The notes under the pieces: generated by a model
Databases searched by the model: none
Told to the model about the DNA's origin: nothing
The model's input: only the letters and a program-made list of their open reading frames with translations
In this document: in pieces, positions 1 through 11,420 of the stretch
How the letters are laid out: every line of letters begins with the position of its first letter
Numbering within the stretch: position 1 is the stretch's first letter
Program-made: the position numbers and the translations under genes
DNA from: Archivesica marissinica
Taxonomy: Eukaryota > Mollusca > Bivalvia > Venerida > Vesicomyidae
NCBI GenBank assembly: GCA_014843695.1
Contig: CM026394.1
Coordinates: forward strand, 40,904,368 to 40,968,367
Length of the DNA: 64,000 nt
Direction: 5' to 3'

Positions 1-245
1 ATGGCACACATATCAGATATTGCTGAAAAATATAGAAAACGGCATTTTCTAGTATGCATACAATGTCATTTATATCTGCAAAACACATGTATATAAAGCA
101 CACTGTATGACTAAAGAATAACCATGTACACGTCGCACAATGCAGACTTGCATGCTGGACACATCCAGGTACGAACTAGCTAGCACCACAACTCGTTTCG
201 TATGTAATTTAGCAGGTTGAACATTTATGGGCGATTTTTATTTTA

Positions 246-382
246 ATTATCGTCGCTACCGGTTGCCCATATGAGCGACGCCTCCTGAAGAGATTAGTCA
301 TTTTAGATTTTGGAGGATAGTGCAATGATACAGACAGAGACCCATTCCAGAATATCCTCTGGTTCTTTTGCGTGCACGGTGT
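246..382 (-). mobile_element. SINE family S1, tail half
   Basis: This is the 3' part of a tRNA-derived SINE, read on the minus strand. It holds the S1 body (CCAGAGGAGA-like, then CACTATCCTCC) and the tail hairpin CATATGGGCAACCGG with flanking GCGACG. The tRNA-like head is missing, so the copy is 5'-truncated. The better copy at 43996 defines the family. There is no coding capacity. Confidence 0.8.
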
Positions 383-711
383 AATTAAAGACCAAATAAC
401 TAAAACTCAATTAAGTCCGTGCCTACACTTTGGAATATATTTAATAAAACCTTTTACTATCGATATTACGACAAAACTTGAGTAGGTACCCGCCTATTTG
501 TTGTTACAACCACCTGAATGAAAATACCTGACTGGTCGTCAAGTCACATGACAATGCAGGTCAAGGAAATACCGACTAATTTTAGATTATACGGAATGTA
601 CCGAAATTAAAACGAGGTCCCGTAATTGATACGGCATACAGTTCACAAACACTTGTAGCGGCCTACGACAGATTCTTCCCACATCCGCATCCGTGGTCGA
701 GTGTGTGTGTG
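383..711. other. Unassigned stretch
   Basis: I see no open frame, RNA gene or family match here. It ends in a short GT run just before the next S1 SINE. Confidence 0.5.
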
Positions 712-983
712 TGTTTTACGTTTATTTATCGTCGATATCGGTTGCCAATATCAGCAACGCCTCCTAACGAGATTAGTCATTTTAGATTTTTGGAGGATAG
801 TGCAATGATACAGACAGAGACCCATTCCAGAGTCTCCTCTGGTTCTTTTACGTGCACGGCGTAAAATACCGACACGAGATCTCGGTTGAAAGTCCATGAT
901 AGACTGTTTAATTTATTAGAGACAGACTGCGATCCCTGGATTACCAGTCTAACGTGTTAACCACTGAACTACAGATCCATCTG
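712..983 (-). mobile_element. SINE family S1, near full length
   Basis: The copy runs from the TAAATAAACG-type tail at its left end to the tRNA-like head at its right end (CAGATGG...). B-box-like GGTTAACAC/ATCCAGGGATC segments are recognisable but mutated. A similar TCGAGTGTGTGTG string occurs on both sides (about 697 and 991), which fits a target-site duplication or a shared GT-rich flank. Confidence 0.8.
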
Positions 984-1008
984 TCGTGTTCGAGTGTGTG
1001 TGTTTTGC

Positions 1009-1270
1009 GTTTATTTATCGTCGCTACAGGTTGCCCATATGAGCGACGCCTCCTGAAGAGATTAGTCATTTTAGATTTTTGAAGGATAGTGCAATGATAC
1101 GGAAAGAGAACCATTCCAGAGTCTCCTCTGATTCTTTTACATGTACGGTGTACAGCACCGACACGAAACCTCGGTTTAAAGTCCCATCTGAAAGACTTAA
1201 TTTTATTAGTTAAATTTATTAGTCAGACGGGGGAATCGAACCTGCGACCACTAGACTACATATCCGTCTG
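1009..1270 (-). mobile_element. SINE family S1, head internally deleted
   Basis: This is the third S1 copy in a row with the same orientation. The body and tail are complete. The tRNA-like head lacks most of the anticodon arm, going straight from the GGTTCGATTCCCC T-arm to TAGTCTAGTGG. Confidence 0.78.
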
Positions 1271-1302
1271 TATAAAGTAAAGAGTATTTTTATTATATTT
1301 AA

Positions 1303-1543
1303 GTTTATTTAACGTCGCTACCGGTTTCCCATTTGAGCGACGGGCAGTTTACCTAACAACACCTTTCTTGGGCAGGCTCCAGCAGTTAACCAGTACTTGG
1401 TGCACCAACCTCCGTAAGAAACTGCCAACTTGTTCATATAAATGAGACACGGTCTGAGCTGGGCTCGAACCCGTGACCATCAGAGATGATAGGTTACAGT
1501 GGTATACAAGTCAGTGACCTTAACCACTCGACCACGATGATGA
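1303..1543 (-). mobile_element. SINE family S4 (class II tRNA-like head)
   Basis: On the minus strand the head reads GTGGTCGAGTGGTTAAGG, a D-arm typical of tRNA-Ser/Leu. A long variable-arm-like stem (CATCTCTGATGG) and a T arm (CGGGTTCGAGCCC) follow. The body contains TTGGTGCACCAAGTACTGG. The tail is CCGGTAGCGACGTTAAATAA, nearly identical to the S1 tail although the head is unrelated. Confidence 0.82.
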
Positions 1544-1548
1544 TGATT

Positions 1549-1592
1549 GAGCTTATTTACCCTCGCCGCCGGCGAACCATATGGGCGAGTTA
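1549..1592 (-). mobile_element. SINE tail fragment, third tail variant
   Basis: The minus strand shows CTCGCCCATATGGTTCGCCG followed by GGCGAGGGTAAATAAGCTCA. It has the same hairpin layout as the S1/S4 tail with a different stem sequence. A second copy lies at 43815. Confidence 0.5.
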
Positions 1593-1952
1593 CTTCTACT
1601 ACTCGACCACGGACACTCCAATAGGTGTTTAAGCTAGCCAGCGTCTACTTTCTAACGAGTTTCTTGCATGGATTTTTGATACGACGTCTTACGAAGAAAT
1701 AAATGGAGAATCTTATATATATATTTTTTTCAATTGTGTGTTCGTTTTAAGGTAAGAAATATATAATTATGTTTCTGTCGTTTTATGTACCAATTTCTTG
1801 TAATTTGAATTCACGATAGTGGGCCCTTCTTAGAATACTACTTCTAACAGAGTGTTGGTCTTCTGTTTGCAGAAGATTAGAAGTGATAACATATATCTAA
1901 CTTGAAATAGGCCAAATATTATAACAGATCGGAAAAACATTATGTAAACATT

Positions 1953-2197
1953 TAAACTTATTTATTTTACAATGATTGAAAAGCAAGTTTTAACAACTTA
2001 TATTAATCACTCTCGTTGGCGTGGATGAAAGTGTAAATGTGGTCATTCGTGTGGGAGGACACCGGAGTACCAGGAGAAAACCCAACTGTCCGATCTGGCG
2101 ACCATCGTACCATCTCACATACATCACGGTTCGAGGATCGAACCCGGGTTGCATTAGTGAGAAGCGAGCGCGCTAACCAATGAGCTAATCGGACAGC
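1953..2197 (-). mobile_element. SINE family S2, full length
   Basis: On the minus strand the tRNA-like head reads GTCCGATTAGCTCATTGG with an A-box-like segment, and GGTTCGATCCTCG as the B box. The body contains CCTCCCACACGAATGACCAC, and the tail is GAGAGTGATTAATATAAGTTG followed by TAAAATAAATAA. An open frame on this copy is only the SINE body read through. Confidence 0.85.
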
Positions 2198-2519
2198 CAA
2201 ATTATGTAGAGGTCTGATATATAGGACTAGCTGCTCACCAGATACACACAGACTAGGAATGGATGGCAGATACCTGGGAAGGCCATTCCAAGGACGAATT
2301 ATTTAATGAACAAATTTAGGAAACTGAGTATTGTATTAGGTTTAGAAAACGATACATAGTAGGCTATGCATTTAAGATTACAGCAAAGTTGAGATGGTCT
2401 TTTTGCATTTAAGTTACTTCCTAGTTTATGTTTGTAACCCGAGTATATTCTAAAGTTTGAACAAGTGAATTTAGTATTTTAATCACATTGTTTAGTGACC
2501 ATTGGTTAAATCTCATACT

Positions 2520-2752
2520 GGCTGTCCGATTAGCGCAGTGGTTAGCGCGCTCGCTTCTCAACAATGCAACTGGACCGGGAAGTATGTGAGATGGTACGGT
2601 GGCTGCCAGATCGGACAGGTGGGTTTTCTGCTGGTACTCTGGTTTCCTCCCATACGAATGACCACATTTACCCTGTCATTCGCGCTAATGACAGTGATTA
2701 CTATAAGTTGTTGCAGCTTGTTTTGCAATCATTGTAAAATAAATAAAGTTTA
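2520..2752 (+). mobile_element. SINE family S2, B box damaged
   Basis: This copy starts at GTCCGATTAGCGCAGTGG and ends in TGTAAAATAAATAAAG. The T arm with the GGTTCGATCC B box is deleted, so Pol III transcription from this copy is unlikely. It stands head to head with the copy at 1953, about 320 bp away, giving an inverted pair. Confidence 0.83.
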
Positions 2753-2852
2753 AGCTGTTTTAGTTGTAAGAGGAAACATCAAATAAACATTGATATTATT
2801 GCATGGATTGGAAGGGGAAGATCAGCAATGCTTGTGCATGATAGAGATATGG

Positions 2853-3928
2853 ATGAAGGACTGAGCCTTGAGGAACATCAGAGAACAGGTAAGGTATATA
2901 TCAAGTGCAATACAGTCCTCAAGGACTGAGCCTTGAGGAACATCAGAGAACAGGTAAGATATATATGAAGGTGCAATACGGTCCTCAAGGACTGGGCCTT
3001 GAGGGACATCAGAGAACAGGTAAGGTATATATGAAGTGCAATACGGTCCTCAAGGACTGAGCCTTGAGGGACATCAGAGAACAGTAAGGTATATATGAAG
3101 TGCAATACGGTCCTCAAGGACTGAGCCTTGAGGGACATCAGAGAACAAGTAAGGTATATATCAAGTGCAATACGGTCCTCAAGGACTGAGTCTTGAGGAA
3201 CATCAGAGAACAAGTAAGGTATATATGAAGTGCAATACAGTCATCAAGGACTGAGCCTTGAGGAACATCAGCGAACAGTAAGGTATATATGAAGTGCAAT
3301 ACGGTCCTCAAGGACTGAGCCTTGAGGAACATCAGAGAACAGGTAAGGTATATATGAAGCGCAATACAGTCCTCAAGGACTGAGCCTTGAGGGACATCAG
3401 AGAACAAGTAAGGTATATATGAAGGTGCAATACAGTCATCAAGGACTGAGCCTTGAGGAACATCAGAGAACAGTAAGGTATATATGAAGTGCAATACGGT
3501 CCTCAAGGACTGAGCCTTGAGGAACAAAACAAAACCCCAATGCAATACGGTCCCAAACTGAGCCTTGGGACATCAGAGAACAGGTAAGGTATATATGAAG
3601 CGCAATACAGTCCTCAAGGACTGAGCCTTGAGGAACATCAGAGACTAGGTAAGGTATATATCAAGTGCAATACGGTCCTCAAGGACTGAGCCTTGAGGAA
3701 CATCAGAGAACAGGTAAGGTATATATGAAGCGCAATACGGTCCTCAAGGACTGAGCCTTGAGGAACATCAGAGAACAGGTAAGGTATATATGAAGGTGCA
3801 ATACGGTCCTCAAGGACTGAGCCTTGTAAGGTATATATGAAGTGCAATACGGTCTTCAAGGACTGAGCCTTGAGGAACATCAGAGAACAGGTAAGGTATA
3901 TATCAAGTGCAATACGGTCCCCTAAAGA
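2853..3928. repeat. Minisatellite, 63-65 bp unit
   Basis: About 17 tandem copies of a unit containing GGACTGAGCCTTGAGGAACA and CAGGTAAGGTATATATGAAG. Unit length varies by 1-2 bases, and two units near 3540 and 3825 carry internal deletions. The short minus-strand frames here only reflect the repeat. Confidence 0.95.
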
Positions 3929-4298
3929 CTAGATCCAACATGGTTCCAGAAAGTGGACCTGTCATAAGGAGCCATGATGTTTGAGATTATAATGTTTTCC
4001 ATTACTAGTAACTTGGAATTACTACAAGTGAGTTGTTGTTAGTGTAAAAACACGTTAGAAATTGTACTCTTTAAATAGTGACGTACATTTTGCGAAGTTA
4101 AAATTATCGATGTGCATTTACAATGTCATTTCTATATTGTAACATCGATGGTACCTTTTCGTTCATCCACGTCACTTTTGAATAGACTCAAATACAGTTA
4201 CTTCTCATATGTCCTTTTCGCTTAGAATAACCATTTGCCAAGCGATTTTTAACGACTGGTAAAGTGTATAGCCACTCGTTTACATGTTAAATGTTCTC
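3929..4298. other. Unassigned stretch
   Basis: I recognise no gene, RNA or repeat family between the minisatellite and the TTAA-flanked MITE. Confidence 0.5.
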
Positions 4299-4302
4299 TT
4301 AA

Positions 4303-4531
4303 CCCATTTCATTCTGGATACATTTAAAGGCTTTTGCAAACAACATAGATCCAGATCAGCCGCAGCGTGCTGATCAGGATCTATGTTGTTTGCTACATAG
4401 CCAAGTGTCTTAGCAAGATCATCTGAATAGCAAACAGCATAGAGCCTGGTCAGATGTAACATTCCGTGGCGGCTGATCTGCATCTATGTTCTTTGCAAAT
4501 ACTGTTTGAATGGTATCCAGAATGAAATGGG
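4303..4531. mobile_element. TTAA-flanked MITE, family A copy 1
   Basis: The element is 229 bp, flanked by TTAA on both sides (4299-4302 and 4532-4535). Its termini are inverted, CCCATTTCATTCTGGATAC against GTATCCAGAATGAAATGGG. Inside are smaller palindromes around GCAAACAACATAGATC. TTAA targets with CCC...GGG ends are characteristic of piggyBac-type transposons. It is non-coding, so it would have depended on a transposase supplied in trans. Confidence 0.85.
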
Positions 4532-4828
4532 TTAACATATCACCAACACAAGAATATTTAAGTTTCTCCCACTGGAACTAAATCAGATCTGTTAACAATC
4601 CATCAATTCTCTCGTTTGAAGACTACATACAGAGTTAAACAACAAATGTCTATTAAACTTTACATTTTATTGAAAATATCTAAAACTAAAAGAATCATTG
4701 TACAGGTTGATCGGTTATACAAAGATAAAAAATCTGAAAATCAGATGAAGATGCATGCAATAAATTAGTCACAAGGATATACGGTGTTTCGTCAGTGTGC
4801 GTTTGTGGATGCCACGCACATTGTTTAA

Positions 4829-5418
4829 CCCTTTCCTTCATAGAGATTTAGGTTCATATACTATTATATCGCCATACAAACGACAGCCATTTAGCTATCA
4901 TGCAGTGGATAAGTAGTCGCCATATCTATCGCACCTCCATAGATATTACTGGGACTTCATAGAGATTTAGGTTAATATACTATTATATCTCCATACAAAC
5001 GACAGCCATTTAGCTATCATGCAGTGGATAAGTAGTCGCCATACCTATCCCACCTCCATAGATATTACTGGGACTTCATAGAGATTTATGTTAATATACT
5101 ATAATAACTCCATACAAATGACAGCCATTTAGCAATCATGCTGCGGATAAGTAGTCACCATATCTATCCCACCTCCATAGGTATTACTGGGACTTCATAG
5201 AGATTTAGGTTAATATACTATTATATCTCCATACAAACTACAGCCATTTAGCTATCATGCAGCGGATAAGTAGTCGCCATATCTATCCCACCTCCGTATA
5301 TATTACTGGGACTACATTGAGATTCTGGCCTTTATTATGAACATTGGTTTCGCTACTACATTGTCAATGTATGTCGTATTGGTATTGGCATCAAGAGGTG
5401 CTTTTCTGAGGGAAAGGG
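4829..5418. mobile_element. TTAA-flanked MITE, family B copy 1, with internal tandem repeat
   Basis: The ends are CCCTTTCCTTC and GAGGGAAAGGG, flanked by TTAA at 4825-4828 and 5419-5422. The interior is about four tandem copies of a 119-bp unit (4837-5315) containing CAGCCATTTAGCTATCATGC. It is non-coding. Confidence 0.8.
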
Positions 5419-5462
5419 TTAATTGTAAAATATCACGCTACTTGAAATGAAAAATTGAGATA

Positions 5463-5892
5463 TAGTCAAACCTGTCTTAAGCAGCCATCCAAGGGAATCA
5501 CACATAGTGGCTACTTAGCACAGGTGGCTATTTAATAGAGGGCAATGTTGTTTGTTCTGGTTTTACGCCTTCATCAGTACCATTGTGGGCTATAGAGCCG
5601 ACGGGCAGTTGACCTAACAACATCTTTCATGGGCAGGCTACAGATGGTGCACCAACATCTGTAAGAAACTGACAACTTTTTCATGTACAGAAACAAGGTC
5701 TGAGTGGGGTTCGAACCCGTGATGATGGGTTACAGTGGTATACAAGTCAGCGACCGTAACCACTCCACCACGTAGGCGGTCTAGACAAATAGAGGGCAAA
5801 TGTATAATAAAATACCATTTTGGAATCTGGAAACTGGCTGCTTAATGCAGGTTGGGTGCTTTAAGGTGACCCGCTAACACATGCTTGACTGT
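5463..5892 (+). mobile_element. TA-flanked MITE, family C copy 1, interrupted by a SINE
   Basis: The element begins TATAGTCAAACCTGTCTTAA and ends GCTAACACATGCTTGACTGTA, imperfect inverted termini next to TA, which fits a Tc1/mariner-type target. It repeats GTGGCTGCTTAGCACAGGTG-like modules, which gives the family an internally redundant look. A SINE (5546-5787) sits inside. Without it the element would be about 175 bp, matching the other copies. Confidence 0.78.
5546..5787 (-). mobile_element. SINE family S4 nested in MITE C1
   Basis: This is an S4 copy with the second tail type (GGCGTAAAACCAGAACAAAC on the minus strand). The 12-bp sequence AATAGAGGGCAA occurs at 5534-5545 and again at 5788-5799, a perfect target-site duplication that fixes both ends. 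The insertion is younger than its host MITE. Confidence 0.9.
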
Positions 5893-6436
5893 ATAATCTA
5901 TGTTCATTGTTCGAATTATAACATTTTAGATTCCTATGCAGCACATAGCAGTAACTATATTATACATAGTTTATCTAAAGTACCATTCTTGGTTAGAACA
6001 TTACACCTGTTTACAATGAGAGCCATCACAAAGTATCTATTACCTCCCTTGTCAGATAAGTCTGATTTATCCCAAAATATAAATAGATAATTTTTGTTGG
6101 AATCCTTTGTTTTTACTGTTGTGCCCTAACCAGATGTTGCGGTATGGTAAATGGGATTTTATCAAAATTGCATTAATTAACTGATAACATTGTTTTACAA
6201 ATAAGTACTCATTGTGTATATACTGTAGGAGATCTGTCGAGCTATAGCAAATTAATAATTATAAGAAGCAATAGTGGAATAAAATTGCTAGCATGTTGTG
6301 CAAAGGAAACAACGATAATAACAAAGGAAAATACTTATTGGACCTATCTAGTATTATGGAATATTCACGGGCAGTAGTAACCGATGTCTGTTATTGCAAA
6401 ACAAGTATGTCTCTAACCAGCATTCAGGTCCCTTCT
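5893..6436. other. Unassigned stretch
   Basis: AT-rich sequence with no recognisable gene or family. I looked on the minus strand for the TLK exon expected after 17096 and did not find one. Confidence 0.5.
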
Positions 6437-9400
6437 GTGCAATATACAGATATAATACAAACATATGTGTGCAATATACAGATATAATACAAACACATGT
6501 GTGCAATATACAGATATAATACAAACATGTGTGCAATATACAGATATAATACAAACATGTGTGCAATATACAGATATAGTACAAACACATGTGTGCAATA
6601 TACAGATATAATACAAACACATGTGTGCAATATACAGATATAATACAAACACATGTGTGCAATATACAGATATAATACAAACACATGTGTGCAATATACA
6701 GATATAATACAAACACATGTGTGTAATATACAGATATAGTACAAACACATGTGTGTAATATACAGATACAATACAAACACATGTGTGCAATATACAGATA
6801 CAATACAAACACATGTGTGCAATATACAGATACAATACAAACACATGTGTGCAATATACAGATACAATACAAACTTATGTGTGCAATATACAGATATAGT
6901 ACAAACACATGTGTGCAATATACAGATATAATACAAACACATGTGTGCAATATACAGATATAATACAAACACATGTGTGCAATATACAGATATAATACAA
7001 ACACATGTGTGCAATATACAGATATAATACAAACACATGTGTGCAATATACAGATATAGTACAAACACATGTGTGCAATATACAGATACAATACAAACAC
7101 ATGTGTGCAATATACAGATATAATACAAACACATGTGTGCAATATACAGATATAATACAAACACATGTGTGCAATATACAGATATAGTACAAACACATGT
7201 GTGCAATATACAGATATAATACAAACACATGTGTGCAATATACAGATATAATACAAACACATGTGTGCAATATACAGATATAATACAAACACATGTGTGC
7301 AATATACAGATACAATACAAACACATGTGTGCAATATACAGATATAGTACAAACATGTGTGCAATATACAGATATAATACAAACATGTGTGCAATATACA
7401 GATATAATACAAACACATGTGTGCAATATACAGATACAATACAAACACATGTGTGCAATATACAGATATAGTACAAACACATGTGTGCAATATACAGATA
7501 TAGTACAAACATGTGTGCAATATACAGATATAGTACAAACATATGTGCAATATACAGATATAATACAAACAATTGTGCAATATACAGATATAATACAAAC
7601 ATGTGTGCAATATACAGATATAATACAAACACATGTGTGCAATATACAGATATAATACAAACATGTGTGCAATATACAGATATAATACAAACACATGTGT
7701 GCAATATACAGATATAATACAAACATGTGTGCAATATACAGATATAATACAAACATGTGTGCAATATACAGATATAATACAAACATGTGTGCAATATACA
7801 GATATAATACAAACATGTGTGCAATATACAGATATATACAAACATATGTGTGCAATATACAGATATAATACAAACACATGTGTGCAATATACAGATATAA
7901 TACAAACAATGTGTGCAATATACAGATATATACAAACATGTGTGCAATATACAGATATAATACAACACATGTGTGCAATATACAGATATAGTACAAACAC
8001 ATGTGTGCAATAACATACACATGTGTGCAATATACAGATATAATACAAACATGTGTGCAATATACAGATATAATACAAACATGTGTGCAATACAGATAAT
8101 ACAACCATGTGTGCAATATACAGATATAGTACAAACACATGTGTGCAATATACAGATATAATACAAACACATGTGTGCAATATACAGATATAATACAAAC
8201 ACATGTGTGCAATATACAGATATAATACAAACACATGTGTGCAATATACAGATATAATACAAACATATGTGTGCAATATACAGATATAATACAAACAATG
8301 TGTGCAATATACAGATATAATACAAACACATGTGTGCAATATACAGATATAGTACAAACACATGTGTGCAATATACAGATATAATACAAACATGTGTGCA
8401 ATATACAGATATAATACAAACATGTGTGCAATATACAGATATAATACAAACATGTGTGCAATATACAGATATAATACAAACATGTGTGCAATATACAGAT
8501 ATAGTACAAACATGTGTGCAATATACAGATATAATACAAACACATGTGTGCAATATACAGATATAATACAAACACATGTGTGCAATATACAGATATAATA
8601 CAAACAATGTGTGCAATATACAGATATAGTACAAACACATGTGTGCAATATACAGATATAATACAAACACATGTGTGCAATATACAGATATAATACAAAC
8701 ACATGTGTGCAATATACAGATATACAAACACATGTGTGCAATATACAGATATAGTACAAACACATGTGTGCAATATACAGATATAATACAAACACATGTG
8801 TGCAATATACAGATATAATACAAACCATGTGTGCAATATACAGATATAGTACAAACATGTGTGCAATATACAGATATAGTACAAACACATGTGTGCAATA
8901 TACAGATATAATACAAACACATGTGTGCAATATACAGATATAGTACAAACATGTGTGCAATATACAGATATAGTACAAACACATGTGTGCAATATACAGA
9001 TATAATACAAACACATGTGTGCAATATACAGATATAATACAAACATGTGTGCAATATACAGATATAGTACAAACACATGTGTGCAATATACAGATATAAT
9101 ACAAACACATGTGTGCAATATACAGATATAGTACAAACATGTGTGCAATATACAGATATAGTACAAACACATGTGTGCAATATACAGATATAATACAAAC
9201 ACATGTGTGCAATATACAGATATAATACAAACATGTGTGCAATATACAGATATAGTACAAACATATGTGTGCAATATACAGATATAATACAAACATATGT
9301 GCAATATACAGATATAGTACAAACATGTGTGCAATATACAGATATAGTACAAACATGTGTGCAATATACAGATATAGTACAAACATGTGTGCAATATACA

Positions 9401-10420
9401 GATATAATACAAACATGTGTGCAATATACAGATATAATACAAACACATGTGTGCAATATACAGATATAATACAAACATATGTGTGCAATATACAGATATA
9501 ATACAAACATGTGTGCAATATACAGATATAGTACAAACACATGTGTGCAATATACAGATATAATACAAACACATGTGTGCAATATACAGATATAGTACAA
9601 ACATGTGTGCAATATACAGATATAGTACAAACACATGTGTGCAATATACAGATATAATACAAACATATGTGCAATATACAGATATAGTACAAACATGTGT
9701 GCAATATACAGATATAGTACAAACATGTGTGCAATATACAGATATAGTACAAACATGTGTGCAATATACAGATATAATACAAACATGTGTGCAATATACA
9801 GATATAATACAAACACATGTGTGCAATATACAGATATAATACAAACACATGTGTGCAATATACAGATATAATACAAACACATGTGTGCAATATACAGATA
9901 TAATACAAACATGTGTGCAATATACAGATATAGTACAAACACATGTGTGCAATATACAGATATAATACAAACATGTGTGCAATATACAGATATAGTACAA
10001 ACATGTGTGCAATATACAGATATAGTACAAACATATGTGCAATATACAGATATAGTACAAACATGTGTGCAATATACAGATATAGTACAAACATGTGTGC
10101 AATATACAGATATAGTACAAACATGTGTGCAATATACAGATATAATACAAACATGTGTGCAATATACAGATATAATACAAACATATGTGTGCAATATACA
10201 GATATAATACAAACATATGTGTGCAATATACAGATATAATACAAACACATGTGTGCAATATACAGATATAGTACAAACACATGTGTGCAATATACAGATA
10301 CAATACAAACACATGTGTGCAATATACAGATATAATACAAACACATGTGTGTAATATACAGATACAATACAAACACATGTGTGCAATATACAGATACAAT
10401 ACAAACATATGTGTGCAATA
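6437..10420. repeat. Satellite A, left array (30/32-bp unit)
   Basis: About 128 tandem units run up to the first gap. The 32-bp form contains GTGTGCAATATACAGATATA then ATACAAACACAT. The 30-bp form lacks one CA, and 28-bp and damaged units also occur. ACACATGTGTGC is palindromic and alternates purine and pyrimidine. Blocks of 30- and 32-bp forms repeat at about 370 bp (compare 9203-9501 with 9573-9871), a higher-order pattern. All three minus-strand frames stay open because three 32-bp units make 96 bp without a stop; this is not coding. Confidence 0.97.
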
Positions 10421-11420
10421 NNNNNNNNNNNNNNNNNNNNNNNNNNNNNNNNNNNNNNNNNNNNNNNNNNNNNNNNNNNNNNNNNNNNNNNNNNNNNNNN
10501 NNNNNNNNNNNNNNNNNNNNNNNNNNNNNNNNNNNNNNNNNNNNNNNNNNNNNNNNNNNNNNNNNNNNNNNNNNNNNNNNNNNNNNNNNNNNNNNNNNNN
10601 NNNNNNNNNNNNNNNNNNNNNNNNNNNNNNNNNNNNNNNNNNNNNNNNNNNNNNNNNNNNNNNNNNNNNNNNNNNNNNNNNNNNNNNNNNNNNNNNNNNN
10701 NNNNNNNNNNNNNNNNNNNNNNNNNNNNNNNNNNNNNNNNNNNNNNNNNNNNNNNNNNNNNNNNNNNNNNNNNNNNNNNNNNNNNNNNNNNNNNNNNNNN
10801 NNNNNNNNNNNNNNNNNNNNNNNNNNNNNNNNNNNNNNNNNNNNNNNNNNNNNNNNNNNNNNNNNNNNNNNNNNNNNNNNNNNNNNNNNNNNNNNNNNNN
10901 NNNNNNNNNNNNNNNNNNNNNNNNNNNNNNNNNNNNNNNNNNNNNNNNNNNNNNNNNNNNNNNNNNNNNNNNNNNNNNNNNNNNNNNNNNNNNNNNNNNN
11001 NNNNNNNNNNNNNNNNNNNNNNNNNNNNNNNNNNNNNNNNNNNNNNNNNNNNNNNNNNNNNNNNNNNNNNNNNNNNNNNNNNNNNNNNNNNNNNNNNNNN
11101 NNNNNNNNNNNNNNNNNNNNNNNNNNNNNNNNNNNNNNNNNNNNNNNNNNNNNNNNNNNNNNNNNNNNNNNNNNNNNNNNNNNNNNNNNNNNNNNNNNNN
11201 NNNNNNNNNNNNNNNNNNNNNNNNNNNNNNNNNNNNNNNNNNNNNNNNNNNNNNNNNNNNNNNNNNNNNNNNNNNNNNNNNNNNNNNNNNNNNNNNNNNN
11301 NNNNNNNNNNNNNNNNNNNNNNNNNNNNNNNNNNNNNNNNNNNNNNNNNNNNNNNNNNNNNNNNNNNNNNNNNNNNNNNNNNNNNNNNNNNNNNNNNNNN
11401 NNNNNNNNNNNNNNNNNNNN
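10421..11420. other. Assembly gap, 1000 N
   Basis: Exactly 1000 N, so the size is probably a placeholder. It joins satellite A to satellite B, and the true length and content are unknown. Confidence 0.99.

Noticed and set aside
6354..10418. Minus-strand open frames of over 1300 codons in satellite A
   Set aside because: Three 32-bp units make a stop-free 96-bp cycle, so all three minus frames are open. Frame-changing 28/30-bp units are tolerated, and there is no plausible start, domain or splice structure.
6437..10420. CRISPR-like array of short direct repeats
   Set aside because: There are no unique spacers: the units are contiguous, and the surroundings are animal genomic sequence.
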